Below are positions 29,026 to 36,672 of a stretch of 64,000 nt of DNA, piece after piece (position 1 is the stretch's first letter; each line of letters begins with the position of its first letter). The stretch is from Neptuniibacter victor. GTDB taxonomy: Bacteria > Pseudomonadota > Gammaproteobacteria > Pseudomonadales > Balneatricaceae. Under the pieces are notes generated by a model. That model was not told the origin of the DNA. It ran no database searches and saw only the letters and a list, made by a program, of their open reading frames with translations. Both the position numbers and the translations under genes were made by a program. The stretch is from the NCBI GenBank assembly GCA_027943745.1, contig AP025763.1:3658001-3722000 (forward strand), written 5' to 3'.

Positions 29026-29991
29026 TCAAAGGCGATGAACTAGGTCTTCCGCTCTAAGATGTGTGTACCGATTCAACATAGATAGTGTTTTATGCCCGGT
29101 AATTGTTGCCACCTCCATTGTGTTCAAACCCTTCTCAAATAAACGGCTAGTAGCTTCGTGCCTAAGGTCATGAAAACGCAGACCTTCTATGCCAGCTCGT
29201 TCACAAGCTCGCTTGAATGCTTGTGACATACTATTTGCTGTGATGCCGAAAATAAGTTCCCCTGTGTTAGGCGTCGCCTTTAGGGCCTCTATTGCTCTAT
29301 CAGATAAAGGAACTGTACGGGTATCACCATTCTTTGTTTTAGGCAGAAACAAGATCTGCCGCTGCCAATCTATTTCCTGCCATTGAGCAGTAGCCATTTC
29401 ACTCCGCCTCATTGCCGTTTCAACTGCTACTATGAAGACTGAAATCATCACCTGATTATCAGATAGTTCATCTAATAACAGCCCCTCTTCATCTCCTTCA
29501 AGCCGTCTATTTCTGCCTCGTGGTCTTTTAGGCTTCTTAACTTTAGGGATACCCTGCGGGAATGGAATGCCCCACTCGTCCTGAGCAAGCTTAAGTAATT
29601 TGTACAACATACTTAAACCATGATTGACCGTTGTGGGTGAAACTTCTTTAAGCCGCTTATCTCGGTAATCTGCTATGTGTGAAGGTGACAAGCGAGCACA
29701 ACTGTATTTGCCAAGTTCTTTAGCAAGCATGTCACAGCAGGACTTAGCGATACGATTAGTCCGGTTACTCATGTCGAGAGGGCCAAGGTATCGCTCAATC
29801 AAATCATGGATAGTCACAGACTCAGATTCAGACGTATCGACAAAGGATCCACGATGCATTTCAGCTTCGATTTGCTTTGCCCATACAACCGCATCAGTTT
29901 TTCTCTCAAACGTCTTAGATTGAGATTTGAGCCCTTTAAATCGAACCACTGCTTGCCAGTTTTTGTTCCGACGTTTACGGATAGTCGCCAT
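29026..29991 (-). CDS. Tyrosine recombinase (island integrase)
   Basis: A 321-residue full-length phage-type integrase. The N-terminal arm-binding/SAM-like region (about 1-150) is followed by the catalytic domain. Conserved residues are visible: Arg in ETAMRRSE, Lys in PKTKNGDTR, the HDLRH box, His in TGHKTLS and the nucleophilic Tyr in NRYTH. The ribosome site AGGAGG lies before ATG 29991. It is the likely enzyme for integration at tRNA-Arg(CCG). It sits 9 kb from the left and 5.5 kb from the right repeat rather than next to one. Confidence 0.93.
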   Translation of the reverse strand: MATIRKRRNKNWQAVVRFKGLKSQSKTFERKTDAVVWAKQIEAEMHRGSFVDTSESESVTIHDLIERYLGPLDMSNRTNRIAKSCCDMLAKELGKYSCARLSPSHIADYRDKRLKEVSPTTVNHGLSMLYKLLKLAQDEWGIPFPQGIPKVKKPKRPRGRNRRLEGDEEGLLLDELSDNQVMISVFIVAVETAMRRSEMATAQWQEIDWQRQILFLPKTKNGDTRTVPLSDRAIEALKATPNTGELIFGITANSMSQAFKRACERAGIEGLRFHDLRHEATSRLFEKGLNTMEVATITGHKTLSMLNRYTHLRAEDLVHRL

Positions 29992-30021
29992 CGATATTCC
30001 TCCTGTATAATGGAGGTAATG

Positions 30022-30085
30022 GTATTGGGCTTGGCAACAATTGTCGGGGGGAATATCCAGAAAAACCTCCCCCCCCTATACAATA
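30022..30085. promoter_or_regulatory. Integrase upstream region with a G6/C-rich inverted repeat
   Basis: Between the divergent integrase and the 30137 gene lies GGGGGG (30049-30054) paired across about 16 bases with a C-rich run of CCTCCCCCCC. It may be a bidirectional regulatory hairpin or attachment-related sequence; its role is not clear. Confidence 0.35.
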
Positions 30086-30136
30086 TTTAGGTTCAAGCTA
30101 CCTCAAATAAATGGATTTGCAATTTAAGGACAAAAC

Positions 30137-30922
30137 ATGCCCGGTAGAATCACTCTTCCCTGCTCAATATTTGCATCATTACTAAGCCTAAACACCCAAG
30201 CGGGAGCTTGGGATACACAGACTAATACAGATCCGATCTCAGATGAAAGAACAGTTTTTGCAGTATCCTATTCACTCAATAAACAAGACTATCAACATGC
30301 TCGCCTTGTTGCTTACTGTAGGAATAATAAGTACCTAGCAGTTCAAATGACAAATACCGGTCTCTTGATTAACGACAACTATCCTATCAAATGGAGAACT
30401 GATAATAACAGGCCTCATAGCACCAACTGGAAAGGAATGAAATCAAGCGATGCTCTTTGGTCAAATGACCTTGAGAGTATGATTATTGAAATGGTTCGCG
30501 GTAATCGACTAGCAATTAGGATTGAACGGAAATACTCTCATGATCTTACATACCATTTTTCGCTAGCTGGATTTACTAAAGCGAGCCAACCGGTGTTATC
30601 CGCATGTAACTACAGTCTAAAAAATGAGCTTGCCAAAGAAGAAGCCGCAAAAGTTGCTAATCAAGAATATATGAAAAAAATAGAAGAACTCGAGAACACT
30701 CCTAATGAAGTGATCTTAAAAAAGTTTCAAGGAAGAACAATCAAGTATATTAATCAGACTCTAAATTTCGTAGGTTTAGGTCCAAGTATCTATAACGAAA
30801 AATGCAAAGTTGAAAACTCAGTATCACGTGAATGCAGAAGGCTGATTTTCAAATCGGGCAATACCGAAAGGCGATATATGTACAATGAACTAGTGATCCG
30901 TGGCTTCACATTCGTTGAATAA
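30137..30922 (+). CDS. Exported island protein with an IalB/VasI-like beta domain
   Basis: A 261-residue protein with a signal peptide (cleavage near TQAGA-W). The region to about residue 160 has the pattern W...TDPISDE, a conserved Cys, then a W-rich strand and FSLAGFTKAS. That pattern is seen in invasion-associated IalB and some type VI accessory proteins, so I infer a beta-sandwich. The C-terminal 90 residues are helical and basic with a Cys pair. Function unknown. It is transcribed divergently from the integrase. A hairpin (30930-30959) follows. Confidence 0.6.
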   Translation: MPGRITLPCSIFASLLSLNTQAGAWDTQTNTDPISDERTVFAVSYSLNKQDYQHARLVAYCRNNKYLAVQMTNTGLLINDNYPIKWRTDNNRPHSTNWKGMKSSDALWSNDLESMIIEMVRGNRLAIRIERKYSHDLTYHFSLAGFTKASQPVLSACNYSLKNELAKEEAAKVANQEYMKKIEELENTPNEVILKKFQGRTIKYINQTLNFVGLGPSIYNEKCKVENSVSRECRRLIFKSGNTERRYMYNELVIRGFTFVE

Positions 30923-30929
30923 TGGCCAA

Positions 30930-30959
30930 AGGGCGCAAACTGTAACCAGGTTGTGCCCT
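30930..30959 (+). terminator. Possible terminator
   Basis: AGGGCGCAA and TTGTGCCCT pair with one mismatch around a 12-base loop, followed by a pyrimidine-rich CTCCTT. It ends the exported-protein gene. Confidence 0.45.
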
Positions 30960-31225
30960 CTCCTTAGATTCATGTGCTTTAAAGTAAATACAATCCCACA
31001 TAACTCTCTAAAGAATAAAGCTTTTTTTACATTATCTACCCATCTGACTAACAGGTTCTCAACCTGATGATCACATCACTACCCCATGCTTTTAGCACTT
31101 GATAGCACTCAGGTTGAGTCATGATATAGCATCGAATTTCATACCTCTCCCCCAGTTCAATTTCTTCCATAATCAGCTATTATCTTGATCAAATTCACAA
31201 AAGGATTTATTGAGGAAATACAAGG
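30960..31225. other. Non-coding gap
   Basis: No gene supported. The end carries the leader of the 31226 gene, with GAGG ten bases before its ATG. Confidence 0.5.
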
Positions 31226-32116
31226 ATGAGCAAAGCGCTATCTACATCAGCCTTAGCAAAAACAAAAGGCATCACCGGAAAAGAGCTGTTCTCGCAATTA
31301 GAAACATCCGGTTACATCCAGCGCGAAGACAACGAATGGAAGCTACTCTCAGCCGGAGAAAACGCTGGCGGCCAATACATCGATCACCCCAAATATGGCA
31401 AGTACATCACCTGGCCTGAAACCTTAGAATTCACCAATGAGACAACTTCACCTCCTCCCCCAAGTTCGGATAAACTTGTTACAGCAACAGCTATAGGCAA
31501 AGCTTTTAGCTTATCGGCAAATCGCATGAATTCTGTTCTGTCAGAGCTTGGCTGGATAGAGAAAGCCCTAAAAGGCTGGACAATAACCGCATCAGGCAAA
31601 TCTGTTGGCGGAGAACAAAAAGAAGATTTTCGCTCAGGTATCCCCTACGTTGCTTGGCCTAAATCAATCACTGAAAACAAGTCCCTTAAAACTACCATCA
31701 ATGAAGTTCAAGGTGAAACCCAATCAAAGGAAGCCAAATCCGAAGCAAGTGACAACTCAAACTTCCGCGAAAAATTTGAAGCAAAGTTACGAACCACTGA
31801 TGGACATTACGTTCGCTCTAAAGCTGAAATGCTCATCGATAATTGGCTATACATGGCTGAGATCGTTCATGCCTATGAACGTAAGCTACCTATCGAAGAG
31901 GAAGTTTACTGCGACTTCTACATCCCCACGGGCAAAGTCTACATCGAGTATTGGGGTTACGAGAACGACTCAAAATACCTCCATCGCAAGGCACAAAAGC
32001 AGGCAATTTATAAACAATACGGTTTTAAGTTAATCGAACTCGAAGACAAAGACGTACAGAACCTCGATGATGTTCTTCCCCGCCTACTACTGAAACATGG
32101 CGTTCAGTCTTATTAA
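31226..32116 (+). CDS. Tandem winged-helix-like domains fused to a PD-(D/E)XK-type nuclease
   Basis: A 296-residue protein. Two related ~65-residue modules (about 1-66 and 84-150) share the pattern S-A-L/I-G-K...L...LSELGWI/ETSGYI...GW...GK..GG...PY..WP, consistent with duplicated winged-helix DNA-binding domains. After a charged linker, residues ~180-290 look like a PD-(D/E)XK/DUF559-type nuclease: RSKAEMLIDNWL, then YCDFYIP (Asp near 229), YIEYWG (Glu near 239), and a final YKQYGFKLIELED strand. A sequence-recognising nuclease is inferred. It is probably monocistronic and convergent with the nuclease/phosphoribosyltransferase-like pair. Confidence 0.65.
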   Translation: MSKALSTSALAKTKGITGKELFSQLETSGYIQREDNEWKLLSAGENAGGQYIDHPKYGKYITWPETLEFTNETTSPPPPSSDKLVTATAIGKAFSLSANRMNSVLSELGWIEKALKGWTITASGKSVGGEQKEDFRSGIPYVAWPKSITENKSLKTTINEVQGETQSKEAKSEASDNSNFREKFEAKLRTTDGHYVRSKAEMLIDNWLYMAEIVHAYERKLPIEEEVYCDFYIPTGKVYIEYWGYENDSKYLHRKAQKQAIYKQYGFKLIELEDKDVQNLDDVLPRLLLKHGVQSY

Positions 32117-32153
32117 TAGTTAAAAGCGATCTACATACACCGCATTAAGCTAT

Positions 32154-32189
32154 ACAAAAAAAGGGAAGCTGTTTTTCACTGCTTCCCTT
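32154..32189 (-). terminator. Terminator of the nuclease/phosphoribosyltransferase-like operon
   Basis: A perfect 9-bp stem (32161-32169 with 32181-32189). On the minus strand it is followed by seven T residues, 32 bases after the phosphoribosyltransferase-like gene stop. Confidence 0.75.
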
Positions 32190-32220
32190 ACTGTATTCAA
32201 GCATGTAAACGCAAAAGCTA

Positions 32221-32910
32221 TCAGTACATAGCCTCTTGCTGGCGACGTGCAATGACTAGCTGAGGCGTATAACGATTCTTTCCGTCCTGGCTTTCAAAGC
32301 CTAGACGCTCATATACACTACCACCAATTCCGGGAATAACTTCGCCATCTGTAGTTCTCTCACTATCAGAAGCAAAATAATTATAAGCAAACCTTGAAGA
32401 AATACTGTCCGGAAATTCGCGCGATAACGAATCAGGTGCACTCTCATACATTACAGGAGCCATGACAAAGATTTTCTTTGGCGACATCTCCTGAATTAAA
32501 TGCATTAGATTTGTTTTTACAACACAAGACCCTGAGATAATTGACTTAACAATTATCAGAACATCAGCTGTTTTCAAATGCGGTTCTTTGTATTTTCGGA
32601 GTATTGGGGCAGTTGAGGCGAACAGCTCATTGCCGCTAATTCTCTTATTCCAGAAACAAGCCAATGATGTACTCTGCACATCACTTTCTATAGCTTCAAT
32701 GATCCCTTTAGCTAGAAAGTCTGCATCTTCCACAGTACAAGCTATTGCAACGTTTTCACCACTCACTTCATGCACTAACTGCTCACCCTGGCGAAGCCCG
32801 AGCTCGTACATAGCGTGTCTGTAATGATCGACATCAGTGCTTTTATCAGCAATTTGACTTAGCCAGTTCTTTACTGACTCATCTACGCTGTTTTGGAATT
32901 TCCTACTCAT
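32221..32910 (-). CDS. Phosphoribosyltransferase-like protein (second gene of a pair)
   Basis: A 229-residue soluble protein. A central hydrophobic strand followed by a small-residue loop (DVLIIVKSIISGSCV, near residues 113-127) resembles the PRPP-binding strand-loop of type I phosphoribosyltransferases. It is followed by a helix and the strand KKIFVMAPVMYE. The usual acidic pair of the PRPP loop is replaced by Lys-Ser, so catalysis may be lost. A C-terminal GIGGSVYERLGF segment fits the hood end. PRTase-like proteins exapted into conflict systems are known in general. Its ATG overlaps the stop of the nuclease-like gene by four bases (ATGA), implying translational coupling and a shared role. 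Confidence 0.5.
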   Translation of the reverse strand: MSRKFQNSVDESVKNWLSQIADKSTDVDHYRHAMYELGLRQGEQLVHEVSGENVAIACTVEDADFLAKGIIEAIESDVQSTSLACFWNKRISGNELFASTAPILRKYKEPHLKTADVLIIVKSIISGSCVVKTNLMHLIQEMSPKKIFVMAPVMYESAPDSLSREFPDSISSRFAYNYFASDSERTTDGEVIPGIGGSVYERLGFESQDGKNRYTPQLVIARRQQEAMY

Positions 32911-33806
32911 ACCAATAGATCCTCCATATCTTCAAAATCCCTTGGTTCTCTCGCCAATATTTGAAGTTGGAATTCCTTAAAATCTTCCGAATCAATCGGA
33001 TAATTAAGTTCACCTGAATCGCATTCTCTGTATTGCCACACAAAGAATCCTTTTTCAAGTCTAAACGTAAATCCAGGAATTTGCACCAATAGTTTATTAA
33101 CTTCTGGCTTTAATTCAGTCTGAGTTGCGTATGCAAGGTAATTTGGCTGATGCCTTTTAACCCCTTCCCAGATTTCTTCGATTGTACAAGGAGCACCAAG
33201 TCGAGCGACCCACTCTCCCATTATTAATGAACCCAGCCTATCAATCTTACTTGGTTCCGGCTTCACACATAAGTCGGCAAGAGACTCGTATAATTTAGGC
33301 TCAACCTGCAGAGTCGCAGATAAAGTCTCTGCGAATCCAAAATGCTCGACTCTAGAAAAGCCATTAATATCGGTTGGTTGATGCTTCCTTAATGCCTTAG
33401 CCTTAGATTGATTTGGTACAACTAATGCTAAACGAGTATGTTCAATGCCTATATGTTTATTGACTCTCTTTTGATAACGAAAATCGTCACAAATTTTATT
33501 CTTTCCAGCTCCCCAAGCCACGTTATCAGTATTTTTTAACTGATATTGACGACGTGAGGATGCAAATCGATCTTCAATAATAAGATCGTCAACAAAATCC
33601 AGAGTTTGAGTTGATATATTTAAGCGCTTTGTCTCATCTAAATTGATAAAAGGAACCATCCTTGAGATATGATAAACAGCGTAAAGGTTTTCATATTGAA
33701 TACCTTTACTTCCCGCAGCCCCACCAGTATTTTTCCTTTGAAGGTATGTCGCAACCCCTCCCCCAAAGCTCTGTGTTACATAATCTAAAACCTGCTGATC
33801 TGGCAT
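32907..33806 (-). CDS. DUF4297/Cap4-like PD-(D/E)XK nuclease (first gene of a pair)
   Basis: A 299-residue protein. It begins with a glycine-rich entry helix (GGAAGSKGIQYENLYA, near 27-42), then LDFVDDLIIED (Asp near 72) and RQYQLKNTDN (Gln-x-Lys near 90). This order of G-x-x-YE, D and QxK resembles DUF4297/Cap4 and Mrr-like nucleases of defence effectors. The C-terminal half is a mixed domain that may sense a partner. ATG 33806 is chosen because AGGGAATA precedes it; a longer frame to 33863 exists. Its stop overlaps the phosphoribosyltransferase-like gene. It is divergent from the 33982 nuclease gene, 175 bp away. Confidence 0.55.
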   Translation of the reverse strand: MPDQQVLDYVTQSFGGGVATYLQRKNTGGAAGSKGIQYENLYAVYHISRMVPFINLDETKRLNISTQTLDFVDDLIIEDRFASSRRQYQLKNTDNVAWGAGKNKICDDFRYQKRVNKHIGIEHTRLALVVPNQSKAKALRKHQPTDINGFSRVEHFGFAETLSATLQVEPKLYESLADLCVKPEPSKIDRLGSLIMGEWVARLGAPCTIEEIWEGVKRHQPNYLAYATQTELKPEVNKLLVQIPGFTFRLEKGFFVWQYRECDSGELNYPIDSEDFKEFQLQILAREPRDFEDMEDLLV

Positions 33807-33981
33807 TATTCCCTGTTCCTTCACAATTAACACCCAGTAAAAAGCGCGCGCGAATTCTATCAATTACGCACTTAAACAACCAGCCTCCTTTACGCAGTAA
33901 ATATTAAGAAAACTGTATTATTAGCAAGTACTAAAATTACGGCATATACTGACCGTTCATATGCTCAAGGAGTGATGCGAA

Positions 33982-35322
33982 ATGAAACCAGATTATCTTA
34001 TCCAAGGAGACAGAGCACGACTGATTCCCGTCGGCTCTGATAGCAATAAAGAAGCCAGAGTTCTCTCTGTAAGCATTGCTATGATGACTCAGATCTCTTC
34101 TCTCTCAAAAAACCTTCTCGCTAGCTGTAACTATAGGCTCGGCGCCAGAGCAAAACTATATGCCTGGACAGAAGTAACTTTAGGTTCAAAAGACAATAAA
34201 GACCGACCTGATGCCTTGCTCAAAATAGTAAATGGGAAAAACAGCTGGACTGCACTCATCGAAGCAAAAATAGGCAAAGCAACGCTATCTGAAGAACAGG
34301 TGGCTCGATATATAGCGATTGCCAAAGAGCACAACATAGATGCGGTAATCACTGTATCGAATCAAATGGTAGCTCGCGCTGATCATCACCCTATTAACAT
34401 TCCCAAAAATCAATTACGAAAAGTTGAGCTGTTTCATTGGCCTTGGGCATGGATCCTCTCAGAGGCAGAGATATTAAGAGCTGAAAATAGCATTGATGAT
34501 TCTGAACAAGCCTACATGCTTGATGAATTTATACGATTCCTTAGCCATCAATCTACGGGAGTAGAAAGTTTTACCCAAATGAACAAAGGTTGGAAAACTG
34601 TTGTAAAAGACGCCGTATCACAAATAAAGCTGAAACGTACTGATCAAGATATTGAAGAGACTGTTGGCGCATGGCTCCAGGAACAACGAGACCTTGCCTT
34701 GCTAATGTCCAAGCACATAGGCAAGAGCGTACATTTAAAAATGGACAGAAAAGTAAAAGATGATCCTGTTGCACGACTCAAACACCGCATTGCAGATTTC
34801 TGCGAAACCAACACATTGTTTACCATTCTACAAATCCCTGATGCCGCATCCGACCTTTTAATTCAAGCAAACCTACCTACCAGGTCAATCACTGCATCAA
34901 TGAAACTGAAAGCACCACAAGATAAGAAATCTACCTCTGCACGAGTAAACTGGCTACTTAGAATGCTAAAGAGCACCGAGGCAGATTCTCGAATCATTGT
35001 AAAAGCATCATGGCCATCTATTATTGATGATACTAGCTGTGCCTTAGCCGAACTGAGGGAAAATCCTGACAAAATACAGTGTAGTAACCCGAAACATGCT
35101 CCTACTTCATTTGAAGTTGTGTTACTTCAAGACTCTGCCGTACGCTTTTCAGGCTCCAGAACCTTTATAGAAGATGTCGAAGAGGTTTCTCGTACTTTCT
35201 ATGACTCCGTAGGACAGAATTTGAGAGCATGGCAACCAGCCCCTCCTAAACCAATATCCAGATCAAAAGTTACAGAAACCGAACAAGAGCAAGTGTTTGA
35301 AGAAGTAATGCTCGAAGACTAG
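33982..35322 (+). CDS. PD-(D/E)XK nuclease-family protein, last gene of the island
   Basis: A 446-residue protein. The N-terminal half contains a restriction-endonuclease-like core: a possible first acidic site in AWTEV, RPDALLKI (Asp near 76) and ALIEAKIG (Glu-x-Lys near 93-95), then LSEEQVARYIAIAKEHNIDAVITVSN. The C-terminal half (about 200-410) is an alpha/beta region I do not recognise. The tail is acidic. Ribosome site AAGGAG precedes the ATG. It shares a divergent promoter region with the nuclease/phosphoribosyltransferase-like pair, so the three genes may form one system. Confidence 0.6.
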   Translation: MKPDYLIQGDRARLIPVGSDSNKEARVLSVSIAMMTQISSLSKNLLASCNYRLGARAKLYAWTEVTLGSKDNKDRPDALLKIVNGKNSWTALIEAKIGKATLSEEQVARYIAIAKEHNIDAVITVSNQMVARADHHPINIPKNQLRKVELFHWPWAWILSEAEILRAENSIDDSEQAYMLDEFIRFLSHQSTGVESFTQMNKGWKTVVKDAVSQIKLKRTDQDIEETVGAWLQEQRDLALLMSKHIGKSVHLKMDRKVKDDPVARLKHRIADFCETNTLFTILQIPDAASDLLIQANLPTRSITASMKLKAPQDKKSTSARVNWLLRMLKSTEADSRIIVKASWPSIIDDTSCALAELRENPDKIQCSNPKHAPTSFEVVLLQDSAVRFSGSRTFIEDVEEVSRTFYDSVGQNLRAWQPAPPKPISRSKVTETEQEQVFEEVMLED

Positions 35323-35510
35323 GGAAATCATTTAATAGACAGTTCCGTTGGAGCATGTCTATTAAATACTCATCCCCGGCATTGTGACCATAGCGTGACC
35401 TGCAAAAGGCAAAACGCTTATTCAGGGTAAAACAAAAAGACAATGGAAGAGCGGAAGTAGCTAAGGCTGGCGCACTCTCTCCATATACGAAGACCGTCAC
35501 CTATTAATGA
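35323..35510. other. Right end of the island, non-coding
   Basis: Contains a perfect 12-bp inverted repeat (35330-35341 with 35356-35367, 14-base spacer, no T-run) and the subterminal repeat at 35377-35399. It ends directly at the 104-bp boundary repeat. Confidence 0.7.
35377..35399 (+). repeat. Subterminal island repeat, right
   Basis: CGGCATTGTGACCATAGCGT matches 20233 in the same orientation with two differences. It lies 111 bp inside the right boundary repeat, the same distance as on the left. Confidence 0.6.
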
Positions 35511-35614
35511 GATCGGAACCTGCTACTCTATCCAGCTGAGCTACAGGCGCACTCAAGAAGTGTTTGCGGGGCGTATTCTACCCATGCGTTCTTGATTCGC
35601 CAAGCTTTATTCTT
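35511..35614. repeat. Island-bounding direct repeat, right copy (attR-like), with tRNA-Arg 5'-half remnant
   Basis: Identical to 20019-20122. Bases 35511-35550 are the tRNA-Arg 5' half (minus strand), cut at the anticodon loop, so no functional tRNA is encoded here. Beyond 35614 the flanking sequence differs from that beyond 20122. Confidence 0.92.
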
Positions 35615-35617
35615 ACT

Positions 35618-35875
35618 TCAGGCGGATGGAGAGAGGAGCGGTGCTGGGCTGTATAGGCTTTTTATCTCTTCTTCGACATCGCCTTGCATCAAAACTTCCC
35701 ACGATTGGCGATCTTCTGTGAACGAAAGGAACGCCTGGCAGCTACCACATCGATAGATGCGTTGATTAGGAATTTCACTCAAAAGTGTAAGGCTGGCATC
35801 GTTACGCGGCTCACCTTTTAATTGATGGCACACACAGTTTTCAGACATTCCATTGCGGGTCATTACGATCACCAT
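35618..35875 (-). CDS. Small putative zinc-binding protein
   Basis: An 85-residue protein with two cysteine pairs (CVCHQ and CGSCQ, about 30 residues apart), suggesting a zinc ribbon. It could start at 35875, 35863 or 35848; the shortest form begins MSENCVCHQ. Family not recognised. It lies just outside the right island boundary, upstream of and divergent from cytochrome c5. Confidence 0.5.
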   Translation of the reverse strand: MVIVMTRNGMSENCVCHQLKGEPRNDASLTLLSEIPNQRIYRCGSCQAFLSFTEDRQSWEVLMQGDVEEEIKSLYSPAPLLSPSA

Positions 35876-36189
35876 TATTATTTTTAGACCTTAGTATTAG
35901 TTAACATTTGTACTCCTTTAGTTTTAGAAAATCTATTTTTTTATAATTCTTTCTCCTTTTTAACCGCTCTTACCATTAAACCCATAAAAAAATGCGCTAA
36001 ATCATTCGAATACAGGCCACTCGGGCCAAAGCCCCATTTCAGTTGTGATTATTTATCGCTATAATCCGCAACCGGTGAAACTTTGAGCAGTCGAGTCTGA
36101 ATATCCGCCCCTGAGCACCTCTTGAGGCTGGGCATCCTGACAGACCGAACTGCCCGTATTTAAATTTGGTTGATTGAGAGGTCGTGACT
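35876..36189. promoter_or_regulatory. Cytochrome c5 upstream region with a possible promoter
   Basis: A consensus -10 hexamer TATAAT lies at 36060-36065; a plausible but weak -35 (TTTCAG) is 17 bases upstream. This would give a leader of about 115 nt. No gene is visible in the 314 bp. Confidence 0.35.
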
Positions 36190-36609
36190 GTGAAAAAAAT
36201 CACTTCAGCATTGGTTGCTCTAGGTCTAGGTATTGCATTGAGCGCATCTGTACAGGCGACATCTAACGATGAAGCTGTAGCAGAGCGTATTAAAGCAGTA
36301 GGTTCTGTATGTATTGAAGGCGATGATAGCTGTGGTGGCGCTGCCGCTGCTCCTGTTGCTGCTGGCGGCACTCGTTCTGGTGAAGATGTTTATTCTTCTA
36401 AGTGTGCAAGCTGCCATGCAAGCGGTGTTGCAGGCGCACCAAAATTCGGTACAACTGAATGGGCTGATCGTGGCGCTAAAGGCATGGAGTCTTTGCTGGC
36501 TACTGCAATCAGCGGTGTAGGTGCTATGCCACCTCGTGGTCTTTGTGCAGACTGTTCTGACGAAGAACTACAAGGTGCAATTCAGCACATGCTAGACAGC
36601 GCTAAGTAA
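36190..36609 (+). CDS. Cytochrome c5 family periplasmic cytochrome
   Basis: A 139-residue exported class I cytochrome c. A signal peptide (cleavage near VQA-T) is followed by an Ala-rich linker. The haem motif is CASCHASG and the distal Met is in GAMPPRG. A second Cys pair (CADC) near the C-terminus is typical of cytochrome c5 and could form a disulfide. It carries electrons to terminal oxidases or other acceptors. GTG 36190 is preferred over GTG 36184 because the GAGAGGT site is at proper distance only from the former. Confidence 0.92.
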   Translation: MKKITSALVALGLGIALSASVQATSNDEAVAERIKAVGSVCIEGDDSCGGAAAAPVAAGGTRSGEDVYSSKCASCHASGVAGAPKFGTTEWADRGAKGMESLLATAISGVGAMPPRGLCADCSDEELQGAIQHMLDSAK

Positions 36610-36627
36610 ATCACTTAGTCCTGCAAT

Positions 36628-36657
36628 AAAAAAAGCCGCTATATGCGGCTTTTTTTA
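36628..36657. terminator. Bidirectional terminator between cytochrome c5 and rep
   Basis: A-run, GCCGC, TATAT loop, GCGGC and T-run, with T-runs on both strands. It serves both convergent genes. Confidence 0.9.
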
Positions 36658-36672
36658 TGACTATTCCTATCG

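Larger units (their letters stand above)
20019..35614. mobile_element. Defence-type genomic island at tRNA-Arg(CCG), about 15.5 kb
   Basis: The island is bounded by a perfect 104-bp direct repeat and contains a tyrosine recombinase (29026-29991). It carries at least four proteins with nuclease-like domains, one fused to a helicase, plus an HNH pseudogene and genes of unknown function. Short direct repeats (20233-20255 and 35377-35399) lie inside both ends. Unusually, the integrase is in the middle, which suggests a composite or rearranged element. No conjugation, replication or phage structural genes are visible, so it would need helper functions to move. Confidence 0.88.

Noticed and set aside
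36041-36065. TTGTGA/TATAAT promoter pair before cytochrome c5
   Set aside because: The spacer would be only 11 bases, too short for sigma-70; a weaker -35 at 17 bases is listed instead.
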